Made by a program: the position numbers and the translations under genes. 64,000 nucleotides of DNA from Endomicrobium proavitum (GTDB lineage: Bacteria; Elusimicrobiota; Endomicrobiia; Endomicrobiales; Endomicrobiaceae), in NCBI RefSeq assembly GCF_001027545.1, contig NZ_CP009498.1, positions 248,001 to 312,000 on the forward strand, read 5' to 3'. Of the stretch, positions 26,275 through 34,633 are shown in pieces (positions within the stretch are counted from its first letter, which is position 1; every line of letters starts with the position of its first letter). The notes under the pieces are model-generated. The model was given only the letters and a program-made list of their open reading frames with translations, made no database searches and was not told where the DNA came from.

Positions 26275-26995
26275 AAAAAAACGTCTTGACGTAGCGGTTT
26301 TTGAAAAAGGGTTTGCCGAAACGCGCACTAAGGCGCAGGCGTTTATAATGGGCGGCAGCGTTTTTGTTAACAATGAAGTTCAATATAAGCCCGGAATTTT
26401 AGTTGGCGATGAAGATATAATTGAAGTAAAAAATACTAATCCTTACGTTTCGCGCGGCGGTATAAAACTTGAATCTGCGCTTAACGCTTTAAATATAGAT
26501 GTGTCAGGGTTTACATGTCTTGACATAGGCGCATCAACGGGCGGTTTTACCGATTGCATGCTTCAAAAAGGCGCGTTGAAAGTTTATGCGGTTGACGTGG
26601 GCACCGCGCAGCTTCATTATAAGTTAAGAAACGATCCGCGCGTAGTAAATATTGAAAACGTCAATTTCAGGTATTTTGACACAGCGCTGCTTAAAGACGA
26701 AATAAGTTTTGCTACAATAGACGTGTCGTTTATATCGCTTGATAAAATTTTACCGTCGGCGTTTAAAGCCGTTAAAGAAAACGGTTTTGTTTTAGCTATG
26801 ATAAAGCCGCAGTTTGAACTTGAACCGTCGGAAATAAAAAAAGGCGTTGTGCGCGATGAGAAATTGCGTCAAAAGGCGATAGATAAAATAAAAAACTTTG
26901 CAATAAACCTCGGTTTTAAAATAATTTCAGAAGCAGATTCGGGTTTAAAAGGTCCAAAAGGAAATTTAGAGCACTTTGTGCTTTTAAAGAAATAG
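26261..26995 (+). CDS. tlyA: TlyA-family rRNA methyltransferase (hemolysin A-like)
   Basis: An N-terminal S4 RNA-binding domain (RLDVAVFEKGFAETRTKAQAFI) joins a C-terminal FtsJ-like fold with SAM-binding DIGASTGGFTDC. TlyA proteins 2'-O-methylate rRNA; the hemolysin name is historical. I take ATG 26261 (244 residues); an in-frame ATG at 26252 also exists. It overlaps the end of dxs. dxs-tlyA linkage is common. Confidence 0.92.
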   Translation: MEKNKKKRLDVAVFEKGFAETRTKAQAFIMGGSVFVNNEVQYKPGILVGDEDIIEVKNTNPYVSRGGIKLESALNALNIDVSGFTCLDIGASTGGFTDCMLQKGALKVYAVDVGTAQLHYKLRNDPRVVNIENVNFRYFDTALLKDEISFATIDVSFISLDKILPSAFKAVKENGFVLAMIKPQFELEPSEIKKGVVRDEKLRQKAIDKIKNFAINLGFKIISEADSGLKGPKGNLEHFVLLKK

Positions 26996-27007
26996 TTGAG
27001 AGGAATT

Positions 27008-29479
27008 ATGTCAGATTATAATCACGGCGAAGTTGAAAAAAAATGGCAGAAAAAATGGGCGGACGATAATATTTTTAGAGCTGTTGAGCGGGAAGGAAAA
27101 GAAAAATATTATTGCCTTGTTATGCTTCCTTATCCGTCGGGAAATTTGCATATGGGGCATGTCCGTAATTACGGCATAGGCGATGTTTTTGCGCGCTTTC
27201 ACAAAATGAAAGGTAAAAACGTTATTCACCCTATAGGCTGGGACGCCTTTGGGCTTCCGGCGGAAAATGCCGCAATTAAAAATAAAATTCATCCGGCAAA
27301 ATGGACAAAACAAAATATAGCGCGCATGAGAGAGCAGCTTAAAACTCTCGGCATTTCTTACGATTGGGACAGAGAAATTGCAACCTGCGACCCCGAGTAT
27401 TACAAATGGAATCAATGGATTTTTATAAAGATGTGGGAAAAAGGTCTTGTCTTTAAGAAAAAAGCTAATGTAAACTGGTGCCCGTCTTGCAACACCGTGC
27501 TTGCCAACGAACAGGTTTCGGAAGGAAAATGCTGGAGATGTTCAAGCGTTACGGAGCGTAAAGATTTGGAACAATGGTTTATAAAAATTACGGATTATGC
27601 CGATGAACTTCTTGAAGGTCATAAAGAACTTTCAGGCTGGCCGGAGCAGGTTTTGTCTATGCAGAAAAATTGGATAGGCAAAAGTTACGGAGCGGAAGTT
27701 GACTTCAAAGTGCAAGCGGGAAGCAGTAAGGATGAAAGAACAAGCAAAGACACGAAAACTTTAAAGATTTTTACTACTCGTCCGGATACGCTTTTTGGAG
27801 CAACTTTTATGGTGGTGGCTCCTGAGCATGAAATTATTCACGAGCTTGAAAATAAAATTAAAAATATCGGCGAAGTTGCAAAATATATAGAAGCTACCGA
27901 GGCGAAATCTAACATAGAGCGTTCGCAAAGCAAAGAAAAAACGGGAGTTAAACTTGAAGGGGTAGAAGCCGTTAATCCTGTTACGGGAAAATTAATTCCT
28001 ATTTTTACCGCGGATTATGTGCTTACCGGTTACGGCACGGGCGCAATTATGGCGGTTCCCGCGCACGATCAGAGAGACCACGATTTCGCAAAAAAACACA
28101 ACATACCTATTGTTGAAGTTATAAAAGGCTCTGAACCTTTTGACGTGCAGGAAAAGGCTTACGAAGGCGAAGGCGTTCTTGTAAACTCGGGAGAGTTTAA
28201 CGGAGTAAAATCTACGGACGCTTTTAAAATAGTTTCAGAGTGGGTTCAAAAACGGGGCTTTGGCAAAAAGACAATAAATTTTAAACTTAAAGATTGGCTT
28301 ATTTCCCGTCAGAGATATTGGGGAACGCCTATACCTTTTATACATTGCCCCAAGTGTGCAACCGTTCCCGTAAATGAAAAAGATTTGCCTATAACTCTTC
28401 CCGAAGACGTGGAGTTTACTGGTTCCGGAGAATCTCCCCTTAAAACAAGCAAAAGTTTTTTAAACGTTAAATGCCCGAAATGCGGCGCAAACGCGCAGAG
28501 AGAAACGGATACCATGGACACGTTTGTGGATTCTTCATGGTATTTTGCAAGATACTGCGACGCTCATAACGACAGCGCTCCGTTTGACGGTAAAAAATTA
28601 AATTATTGGATGCCCGTAAATCAGTATATCGGCGGAATAGAACATGCCTGTATGCATTTGATATACTCAAGATTTTGGTATAAAGTTTTAAGAGATTTAG
28701 GCTTGGCAAGAGATAACGAACCTTTTACAAATCTTTTAACTCAAGGAATGGTAACTCTCGGCGGAAGCGCAATGTCCAAATCGCGCGGAAATATTGTAAG
28801 TCCCGACGAAATAGTTGAAAAATACGGCGCTGATACCGCAAGACTTTTTATATTGTTTGCCGCGCCTCCGCAAAAGCAGCTTGATTGGTCTTCCGACGGC
28901 GTTGAGGGCTGTTGGAGATTTATAAATAGAATATGGAGACTTCAGGACGTTGTAAATACAAAATCTACAAACGCCGCTGCGGATAAAGATAAAGCGGATT
29001 TGCTTAGAATTATGCATAAGACAATTAAAAAAGTTACCGGCGACATTGAAAAAGAGTTTCAGTTTAATACCGCCATATCGTCGGTTATGGAACTTGTCAA
29101 CGCGCTCTATTCCTATAAGTTTCATTCAAACGACGGCGGCGTTTCCAAGGAAGTTTATAAAACAATTATTCTTTTAATGACTCCGTTTACTCCGCATTTA
29201 TGCGAAGAAATTTGGTCGCAAATCGGCGGCAAAGGCTGTATTTCAGCCGCGCCGTGGCCTGTTTACGACGAGAAAATGATAAAGGAAGACAGCGTGGAGC
29301 TTCCCGTCCAAATAAACGGAAAGATAAAAGCAAAAATCACGGCAGCTGCCGACGCTTCGCAGGAAGACGTGGAAAAAATAATAAATTCCGACGAAAAAAT
29401 ATTGCAGCAGCTTAAAGACAAACAAGTTGTAAAATTTATTTACGTTAAAAATAAAATAGTTACAATAGTGGTAAAATAA
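27008..29479 (+). CDS. leuS: Leucine--tRNA ligase
   Basis: Class I synthetase of 823 residues from ATG 27008 (GAGAGG upstream; TTG 26996 rejected). HIGH motif as PYPSGNLHMGHVRNY near 38-52, zinc knuckle CPSCNTV ... CWRC, CP1 editing domain, and MSKSRGN for KMSKS. Followed by lptE and holA, the order found in E. coli. Confidence 0.97.
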   Translation: MSDYNHGEVEKKWQKKWADDNIFRAVEREGKEKYYCLVMLPYPSGNLHMGHVRNYGIGDVFARFHKMKGKNVIHPIGWDAFGLPAENAAIKNKIHPAKWTKQNIARMREQLKTLGISYDWDREIATCDPEYYKWNQWIFIKMWEKGLVFKKKANVNWCPSCNTVLANEQVSEGKCWRCSSVTERKDLEQWFIKITDYADELLEGHKELSGWPEQVLSMQKNWIGKSYGAEVDFKVQAGSSKDERTSKDTKTLKIFTTRPDTLFGATFMVVAPEHEIIHELENKIKNIGEVAKYIEATEAKSNIERSQSKEKTGVKLEGVEAVNPVTGKLIPIFTADYVLTGYGTGAIMAVPAHDQRDHDFAKKHNIPIVEVIKGSEPFDVQEKAYEGEGVLVNSGEFNGVKSTDAFKIVSEWVQKRGFGKKTINFKLKDWLISRQRYWGTPIPFIHCPKCATVPVNEKDLPITLPEDVEFTGSGESPLKTSKSFLNVKCPKCGANAQRETDTMDTFVDSSWYFARYCDAHNDSAPFDGKKLNYWMPVNQYIGGIEHACMHLIYSRFWYKVLRDLGLARDNEPFTNLLTQGMVTLGGSAMSKSRGNIVSPDEIVEKYGADTARLFILFAAPPQKQLDWSSDGVEGCWRFINRIWRLQDVVNTKSTNAAADKDKADLLRIMHKTIKKVTGDIEKEFQFNTAISSVMELVNALYSYKFHSNDGGVSKEVYKTIILLMTPFTPHLCEEIWSQIGGKGCISAAPWPVYDEKMIKEDSVELPVQINGKIKAKITAAADASQEDVEKIINSDEKILQQLKDKQVVKFIYVKNKIVTIVVK

Positions 29480-29529
29480 ACGTAAGCGCCGTTGCAAAAT
29501 TGTTTGCAAAGACGCCAATAGAGGTTAAA

Positions 29530-30099
29530 ATGAAAAAATTATTATTAATGTTTTTGTTTACGGTTTTACTTTCTTCATGCGCCGCGCAGTATGATCCGGC
29601 TCCGCAGATTTTGCCGGACTACATAAAAAATATTTACATAAGACCAATTCTTAACAATACAAACCAGTTTGGTCTTGAAGCTAAATTTATGAACGCGGTG
29701 GTAGATGAATTTTTAAGCGACGGCAGGCTTTCTCTTGTAAATACTGAAAGCGAAGCAAACGGCGCCTTGTCCGTTACTATAAAAAAATATATTTTACAGC
29801 CGCTTACTTACGACGTAAACATGGTTGCCGAACAGTATAAACTTTGGATTATCGTCAGCGTTTCGTTTATAGATATTGAAAATAACGTAACGCTTTGGAC
29901 GGAGCCTAATATGGAAGCAATTCAGATATACAGAGATATAACAAGAAGCAGCCAAAACAGCTATGGCTTGGGCGAAGGCATGAGCGAAGAAGAAGCAAGA
30001 GCAATTATCTGGGAAAAACTTTCCAGAGACATAGTTAAAAGAACAATTAAAGGTTTCGGCTCGGTAACAAGCGTTTCGGAACGCAAAGTTCCCAGTTAA
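29530..30099 (+). CDS. lptE: LPS-assembly lipoprotein LptE
   Basis: A 189-residue lipoprotein: MKKLLLMFLFTVLLSSCA signal with lipobox Cys at residue 17. The mature part is the LptE-like fold (KNIYIRPILNNT, ...GALSVTIKKYILQPLTYD). LptE plugs the LptD barrel for LPS insertion in the outer membrane. Sequence similarity in this family is weak; the call leans on leuS upstream, holA downstream and the signal. GAGG precedes the ATG at 29530. Confidence 0.8.
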   Translation: MKKLLLMFLFTVLLSSCAAQYDPAPQILPDYIKNIYIRPILNNTNQFGLEAKFMNAVVDEFLSDGRLSLVNTESEANGALSVTIKKYILQPLTYDVNMVAEQYKLWIIVSVSFIDIENNVTLWTEPNMEAIQIYRDITRSSQNSYGLGEGMSEEEARAIIWEKLSRDIVKRTIKGFGSVTSVSERKVPS

Positions 30100-30180
30100 C
30101 GGCAAAGTGAAAAGCGGAATAATAAATTATAAGCCGTAGTCGTTCATTTCACTTTTCACTTTTCACTTTCCACTTTTTAA
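30098..30180. repeat. Inverted repeat with GTGAAAAG / CTTTTCAC units
   Basis: GGCAAAGTGAAAAGCGG near 30101 faces a run of CACTTTTCACTTTTCACTTT near 30149-30173. The same CACTTTTCACTTT motif ends the larger dispersed repeats of the window and occurs inside hydE. Confidence 0.7.
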
Positions 30181-30192
30181 TTCGGTATATAT

Positions 30193-31206
30193 ATGGCATT
30201 TATAAAATTTCAGGATTTTAACAGCGATAAATTAAATACTCCTCATGCGGCGTATCTTTTTGCCGGAGAAGAGTCTTTTCTTATAGACTTAAGTCTGAAA
30301 AAAATTGAAAAAATTATAGATGCGGGAGATTTAAACAGGGAAATTTTTTACGGCGGAGAGTTGTCCGCAGATGATGTTGTAAACGCGCTTCAAACTCTTC
30401 CTTTTTTAGGCGAAAAAAGGCTTATCATAATTAAAGAAGCTCATAAAATAAAAGCCGCAGACGCCGAAGTTATAACGGAGTATATTGATAATCCGTCTGA
30501 CACGTCGTGCCTTGTTTTTTTATACGCTGCAAATTATAAAAAAGAAGGCGTGGCAAAACGAAAAGAGCTTGTTTCTAAATACTCTTCTTCAAAATTGTGC
30601 GTTGCCGTAGATTGCAGAAAACAGTATGAAAACGAGACGAGAGATTTTATTAAAACAGGTTTTGCCGACAGAGGTAAAAACGTTTCTTACGACGTTGTCT
30701 CAAGAATGATAGAAGAAAACGGCACGGATTTATTGAATATTTCAAATGAAATAGAAAAACTGTCTCTGTTTGCCGGCGGTAAAAAATCTATTACATTGGA
30801 AGATGTTGAGTATATAAGCGGTCATACAAAAGAAGCCAATGTGTATTCTCTCGCGGCTGAAATAGAAGCTAAAAATTTAAAGAAAGCGTTATTTGTTTTA
30901 GAAAAACTTTTGGTTGACGGGGAAGAACCCGTGGTAATTCTTTCTACAATCGTTTCTTGCGTGCGAAGACTGCTTGAAGCAAAAAGTATGATTGAAGAAA
31001 GAGGCGCAAGCTCTTCTGAAATTTCTTCGGCTTTAAGAATGCATCCTTACTTTGCAAAAACGTTTGTTTCTAATTTGCATAAGCACGATTTTAAAAGATT
31101 AAAAGATTCAATGAAAACTGTTTTGAAGGCGGACGCCGCCATTAAAACCGGCGCTTCGGACGCAGCTTCGGCGCTTGAAAAAGCTTTAATATTAATTTGC
31201 AGATAA
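30193..31206 (+). CDS. holA: DNA polymerase III delta subunit
   Basis: A 337-residue clamp-loader subunit that opens the sliding clamp. N-terminal AAA+-like domain with FAGEESFLIDLSLKKI and LPFLGEKRLIIIKEA; C-terminal helical domain with YSLAAEIEAKNLKKALFVLEKLL and HPYFAKTF. Context lptE-holA and rpsT next door match the conserved cluster. Confidence 0.93.
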   Translation: MAFIKFQDFNSDKLNTPHAAYLFAGEESFLIDLSLKKIEKIIDAGDLNREIFYGGELSADDVVNALQTLPFLGEKRLIIIKEAHKIKAADAEVITEYIDNPSDTSCLVFLYAANYKKEGVAKRKELVSKYSSSKLCVAVDCRKQYENETRDFIKTGFADRGKNVSYDVVSRMIEENGTDLLNISNEIEKLSLFAGGKKSITLEDVEYISGHTKEANVYSLAAEIEAKNLKKALFVLEKLLVDGEEPVVILSTIVSCVRRLLEAKSMIEERGASSSEISSALRMHPYFAKTFVSNLHKHDFKRLKDSMKTVLKADAAIKTGASDAASALEKALILICR

Positions 31207-31208
31207 AC

Positions 31209-31244
31209 AAAAAGCCGGCTTCTTAAAAAGAAGCCGGCTTTTTT
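31209..31244. terminator. Bidirectional terminator between holA and rpsT
   Basis: AAAAAGCCGGCTTCTT (31209-31224), a 4-nt loop, and its complement to 31244, flanked by A-run and T-run, so it can stop both the plus-strand holA and minus-strand rpsT transcripts. Confidence 0.9.
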
Positions 31245-31257
31245 ATTTTTTATATGT

Positions 31258-31545
31258 TTATTTTGTTTTTGAAAGAGAAGCTACTTTCTTTGAAAGTCTT
31301 GCTTTCTGGTTTGCGGCGGCTTTGTAATGGATTACGTTTTTCTTTGCGGCTCTGTCCCACTGTGAAAATGCGGTTTTAAGAGCGTCTTGCGCTGCTTTTA
31401 AATCGTTGGCTTTTACTGCAGCTTCAACTTTTTTCAACGCTGTTTTTATTTTGCTTTTTACGGCAACGTTTCTATCTGTTCTGGTTTTTGATTTTCTCGC
31501 TTCTTTAAGAGCGGATGTGTGTCTTCCTGTTTTAAGTTTTGCCAT
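31258..31545 (-). CDS. rpsT: 30S ribosomal protein S20
   Basis: Ninety-five residues, highly basic, with KTGRHTSALKEARKSKTRTDRN and the TAFSQWDRAAKKNVIHYKAAANQKARLSKK C-terminal block of S20. Binds 16S rRNA. CCGGAGGAATTATT lies before the ATG. Convergent with holA. Confidence 0.95.
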   Translation of the reverse strand: MAKLKTGRHTSALKEARKSKTRTDRNVAVKSKIKTALKKVEAAVKANDLKAAQDALKTAFSQWDRAAKKNVIHYKAAANQKARLSKKVASLSKTK

Positions 31546-31594
31546 TAATAATTCCTCCGGAATATGTGAAACAAATTATATAAATTATTCATGG

Positions 31595-31624
31595 ATTATA
31601 CATTATTATAAGCTGTAAAGTCAA
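31595..31624 (-). promoter_or_regulatory. rpsT promoter
   Basis: On the minus strand TTGACT (31624-31619), 18-nt spacer, TATAAT (31600-31595), about 40 bases from the start codon. Confidence 0.75.
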
Positions 31625-31633
31625 TGTTGTAAA

Positions 31634-31750
31634 GCAGAGGGTGAGAAGTTGAGAACGGCAGGGGGTGAGAAGATAAGAGGGTAAGAAGATAAGCAACGTC
31701 TTTTTGAGTCTTTACTTACCATCTTATCCTCTTATCTTCTCACACTCTGC
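31634..31750. repeat. Inverted repeat with GAGAAGATAAG-type units
   Basis: GCAGAGGGTGAGAAG... at the left and ...CTTATCTTCTCACACTCTGC at the right are complementary over most of their length and fold into a long hairpin. It lies in the rpsT-amt gap. Confidence 0.75.
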
Positions 31751-31761
31751 CTCCCGTGTCC

Positions 31762-31880
31762 TTAATTCCACTTTTCACTTTTAAAGATGTAATGAATACG
31801 TCTAATATTTAGCAACCGTGGATTGCCGATTACGGATTTCGGCAATGACGCATAAGTGTGTCACTTTTCACTTTGTCGTT
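31762..31880. repeat. Dispersed ~118-bp repeat, copy 1
   Basis: Runs from CACTTTTCACTTTTAAAGATG through AATACGTCTAATATTTAGCAACCG to CACTTTTCACTTTGTCG. The central hairpin here is TGCCGATTACGGATTTCGGCA. Other copies lie at 45891-46011, 46437-46550 and three in tandem at 49101-49456, some with a different hairpin sequence. Confidence 0.85.
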
Positions 31881-31915
31881 TGCTGTTATTTGGTTTCTCG
31901 TCGTAAAAAAAAGAC

Positions 31916-31944
31916 TTGACAAAGTAAAAATTGTTTTATATACT
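31916..31944 (+). promoter_or_regulatory. Promoter of the first amt unit
   Basis: TTGACA (31916-31921), 17-nt spacer, TATACT (31939-31944). Transcription would start near 31951, giving a leader of about 196 nt. Confidence 0.8.
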
Positions 31945-31966
31945 TTTGCCATATTAATAATAAACT

Positions 31967-32097
31967 GGCAAAGGCGCCAAAGAGAATTACTTTCTTTGGC
32001 GCCTTTTTGTTTTGGTAAGTTCATTGAAAACTTAATATTTTAAAACACAAAAAGGCAACGGCGCCAAAGATACGAAATATCTTTGTGCGCTTTTTTT
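31967..32097 (+). promoter_or_regulatory. amt leader with two tandem terminator-like hairpins
   Basis: Hairpin 1: 13-bp stem AAAGGCGCCAAAG (31970-31982) with 31994-32006, then T's. Hairpin 2: GCGCCAAAGATA (32061-32072) with 32078-32090 (one bulge), then T7. Each hairpin starts with a near-identical 17-mer, GGCAA[A/C]GGCGCCAAAGA, at 31967 and 32054. Both lie between promoter and amt start, so they look like tandem attenuators needing an antitermination signal. The signal (protein or small molecule) is unknown. Confidence 0.75.
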
Positions 32098-32146
32098 ATT
32101 TATAAAATTTCATAAGCGGTTGATAAATACAAAAGGAGGCATCAAT

Positions 32147-33826
32147 ATGGAACCAGCAACATTTTCTTCAGTGGACACATTGTGGGTATTGTTTGGAGCG
32201 GCTTTAGTATTTTTTATGCAGCCGGGTTTTGCAATGCTTGAAGCGGGTCTTACAAGAGCAAAAAACGCGGGAAACATAGTTTTGAAAAATCTTATGGATT
32301 TTGCGTTCGGTTCTTTGTGTTACTGGGCTATAGGTTTTGGAATAATGTTCGGAGCGGGAACGGCGTTTGTTGGCGTGCTTGATTTTTTTGTCCATGGAAA
32401 TTACGCGCAGACATTTCCTACGCCGGCGTTTTTAATTTTTCAAACAGTTTTTTGCGCTACTGCCGCAACAATAGTTTCAGGCGCAATGGCTGAAAGAACT
32501 AAGTTCACCTCTTATGTTATTTACAGTATAGTAATAAGCGCAATAGTGTATCCGATTTCCGGTCACTGGATATGGGGCGGCGGATTTTTGGCAGAAATGG
32601 GATTCCACGATTTTGCCGGTTCTACAACAGTTCATATGGTCGGCGGAGTAGCCGCTTTTATCGGAGCTGCTTTGCTTGGCTCTCGTATAGGTAAGTATTC
32701 TAAAAAAGGCGAATCTCAGGCAATTCCCGGACACAGTATTACTCTTGCGGCTTTGGGCGTATTTATATTGTGGTTCGGCTGGTTTGGATTTAACGGCGCG
32801 TCAACGGTTTCCATGACCGGTGAATCTATAGTTTCTGCGGCAAGCATATTTGTTACCACAAATCTTGCGGCTGCCGCCGCTGCGGCTGCAACGCTTTTGT
32901 TAACGTGGGTGCGCTATAAAAAGCCTGATGTTTCTATGACGCTAAACGGAGTTCTTGCGGGGCTTGTCGCAATTACCGCAGGCTGCGACGCCGTTTCTCC
33001 GGAAGGAGCGGTTTTAATCGGGCTTATTGCCGGCGTTGTCGTTGTGTTTGCGGTTGAATTTATAGACAAGGTTTTGAAAGTTGACGACCCTGTAGGCGCT
33101 GTTGCCGTGCACGGAGTTTGCGGAGCGTTGGGAACGGTTTTAACCGGAATTTTTGCTCTTGACGGCGGACTTCTTTACGGCGGCGGATTGAAAATGCTGA
33201 GTGTTCAAGCTTTCGGCGTAATAGTTGTTGCGGCATGGATTTCCGTAACAATGTTTATTACTTTTTTTCTCTTGAAAAAAACTATAGGCTTGAGAGTTGA
33301 TAAAGAAGAAGAAGTCGCGGGTCTTGATATAACCGAGCATGGAATGATAGGTTATGCGGATTTTATGCCTTCAATATTTGCGTCGGCTCTTGAAGACGAA
33401 GCCGGCAAAGATAAGCTTACTCCCGTTCCGCCGGTGCCTCATAGCGCGTTGCACAGCGGCATAAAATTGACAAAAGTTGTGGTTGTAATAAATCAAAATA
33501 AATTTGAACAGCTTAAATCTGCGTTGGATAATTTGGGCATTACGGGCATTACCGTTACTCAGGTTTTAGGCCGCGGAATGCAGAGAGGTCATCAGGAGTA
33601 TTACAGAGGATCTCTTGTTGAAACCGCTTTGCTTCCTAAAGTAAAAGTTGAAATAGTTGTTGCAAAAATTCCCGTGGACGCGCTTGTTAACACAATTAAG
33701 CAGGCGCTGCATACGGGAAATATAGGCGATGGAAAAATATTTGTTTACGACGTGGAAAATGTAATAAAAGTTCGCACAAGCGAAGAAGGATATGACGCCT
33801 TGCAAGACGAGCAAGACGTTAAATAA
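32147..33826 (+). CDS. amt: Ammonium transporter fused to a P-II signalling domain
   Basis: A 559-residue protein from ATG 32147 (AGGAGG upstream). Residues 1-400 form an Amt channel with eleven membrane helices expected; pore histidines are visible in STTVHMVGGVAAF and AVAVHGVCGALGT. After a cytoplasmic linker a P-II domain follows (about 445-555; TKVVVVINQNKFEQLK to GDGKIFVYDVENVIKVRT). Normally P-II is a separate protein that plugs the channel; fusion puts the regulator permanently on it. The T-loop reads EYYRGSLVETALLPK, with Val where the uridylylated Tyr51 of E. coli GlnB sits. Confidence 0.93.
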   Translation: MEPATFSSVDTLWVLFGAALVFFMQPGFAMLEAGLTRAKNAGNIVLKNLMDFAFGSLCYWAIGFGIMFGAGTAFVGVLDFFVHGNYAQTFPTPAFLIFQTVFCATAATIVSGAMAERTKFTSYVIYSIVISAIVYPISGHWIWGGGFLAEMGFHDFAGSTTVHMVGGVAAFIGAALLGSRIGKYSKKGESQAIPGHSITLAALGVFILWFGWFGFNGASTVSMTGESIVSAASIFVTTNLAAAAAAAATLLLTWVRYKKPDVSMTLNGVLAGLVAITAGCDAVSPEGAVLIGLIAGVVVVFAVEFIDKVLKVDDPVGAVAVHGVCGALGTVLTGIFALDGGLLYGGGLKMLSVQAFGVIVVAAWISVTMFITFFLLKKTIGLRVDKEEEVAGLDITEHGMIGYADFMPSIFASALEDEAGKDKLTPVPPVPHSALHSGIKLTKVVVVINQNKFEQLKSALDNLGITGITVTQVLGRGMQRGHQEYYRGSLVETALLPKVKVEIVVAKIPVDALVNTIKQALHTGNIGDGKIFVYDVENVIKVRTSEEGYDALQDEQDVK

Positions 33827-33879
33827 ATAAAAAAATGAGGCGGTCTTAAACGGCCGCCTCAAAAACAAGGGGGAGTAAA

Positions 33880-34377
33880 ATGAAGAAAGTATTATTGTCT
33901 TTGGCATTGTTGGCGGCAGTTGCCGTAAACGGATTTGCGTATGATTGGTATGCAGGCGGAGCGTTTAATGTTGCTACGTTAAACGGAGATTCCGCCGTAA
34001 TCGTATCGCCTGAAGTAGGTTATATTTTTTCGGACAAAATTGACGGAGGTTTAGGTTTTTCTCTTGATTACGTAAACGAAGCGGCAGGCTCGGTAACGTC
34101 GTATTCATTTATTCCGTTTGTAAGATACAAAGCTTATACGTCGGGAGCTTTTGCTCTTTACGCAAGACTTGACGCAACAATTTATGCGGGAGATGTCAAA
34201 CCTGCGGATGCCGTAATTGCGGTTTCTCCCGTTGTAGAATATGCGCTCTCGGACAGATTTACTCTTTGGACGGTTCTCGGCGCAGCAAGTTATGTATCCG
34301 GCGGAGCAAGCGATGGTTTGTTTGACATCGGACTTGATTTTAACAATTTAACTATCGGAGTTGCTTACAATTTCTAA
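33880..34377 (+). CDS. Small outer-membrane beta-barrel protein
   Basis: A 165-residue protein with a signal peptide (MKKVLLSLALLAAVAVNGFA) and alternating hydrophobic strands ending in the barrel-type terminal YNF. Length fits an 8-stranded OmpA/OmpW-like barrel. Placed between two amt genes it may share their control, but no specific function is visible. AGGGGGAG precedes the start. Confidence 0.75.
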   Translation: MKKVLLSLALLAAVAVNGFAYDWYAGGAFNVATLNGDSAVIVSPEVGYIFSDKIDGGLGFSLDYVNEAAGSVTSYSFIPFVRYKAYTSGAFALYARLDATIYAGDVKPADAVIAVSPVVEYALSDRFTLWTVLGAASYVSGGASDGLFDIGLDFNNLTIGVAYNF

Positions 34378-34392
34378 AAGCAATATTGCTAT

Positions 34393-34433
34393 GCAAACGC
34401 CGGATAATACAACAGTCCGGCGTTTGCAATTTT
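34393..34433 (+). terminator. Terminator after the barrel gene
   Basis: GCAAACGCCGGA (34393-34404) pairs with TCCGGCGTTTGC (34416-34427), followed by AATTTT. Confidence 0.8.
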
Positions 34434-34452
34434 AAGAGTTTTAAAAAAAGGC

Positions 34453-34481
34453 TTGCATTATAAAAAAACATTTGTTACAAT
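34453..34481 (+). promoter_or_regulatory. Promoter of the second amt unit
   Basis: TTGCAT (34453-34458), 17-nt spacer, TACAAT (34476-34481). The leader would be about 145 nt. Confidence 0.65.
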
Positions 34482-34526
34482 TCTAAGCGTAAAGAAGAAA
34501 ACAATAAAATAACGTTGAAAATGAAC

Positions 34527-34584
34527 AACGAGGTTCAGAAAGTTTGATAATTGTGAAATTATCAAGATTCTAATCTCGTTTTTT
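34527..34584 (+). promoter_or_regulatory. Terminator-like hairpin in the second amt leader
   Basis: AACGAG (34527-34532) pairs with CTCGTT (34575-34580), continued by a GTT/AAT and an AGAA/TTCT block and capped by TTGATAATT/AATTATCAA; a T6 run closes it. It stands between promoter and start codon, so it is a candidate attenuator like those ahead of the first amt. Confidence 0.65.
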
Positions 34585-34633
34585 ATTATAAAAAGAGCTT
34601 TTAAGCTCAAAAAAATAAAAGGAGGAAGTACAA

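Noticed and set aside
33837-33860. Hairpin GAGGCGG/CCGCCTC after the Amt-PII gene as terminator
   Set aside because: On the plus strand it is followed by AAAAACAAGG, not a T-run, so termination is unlikely; it might stabilise the mRNA.
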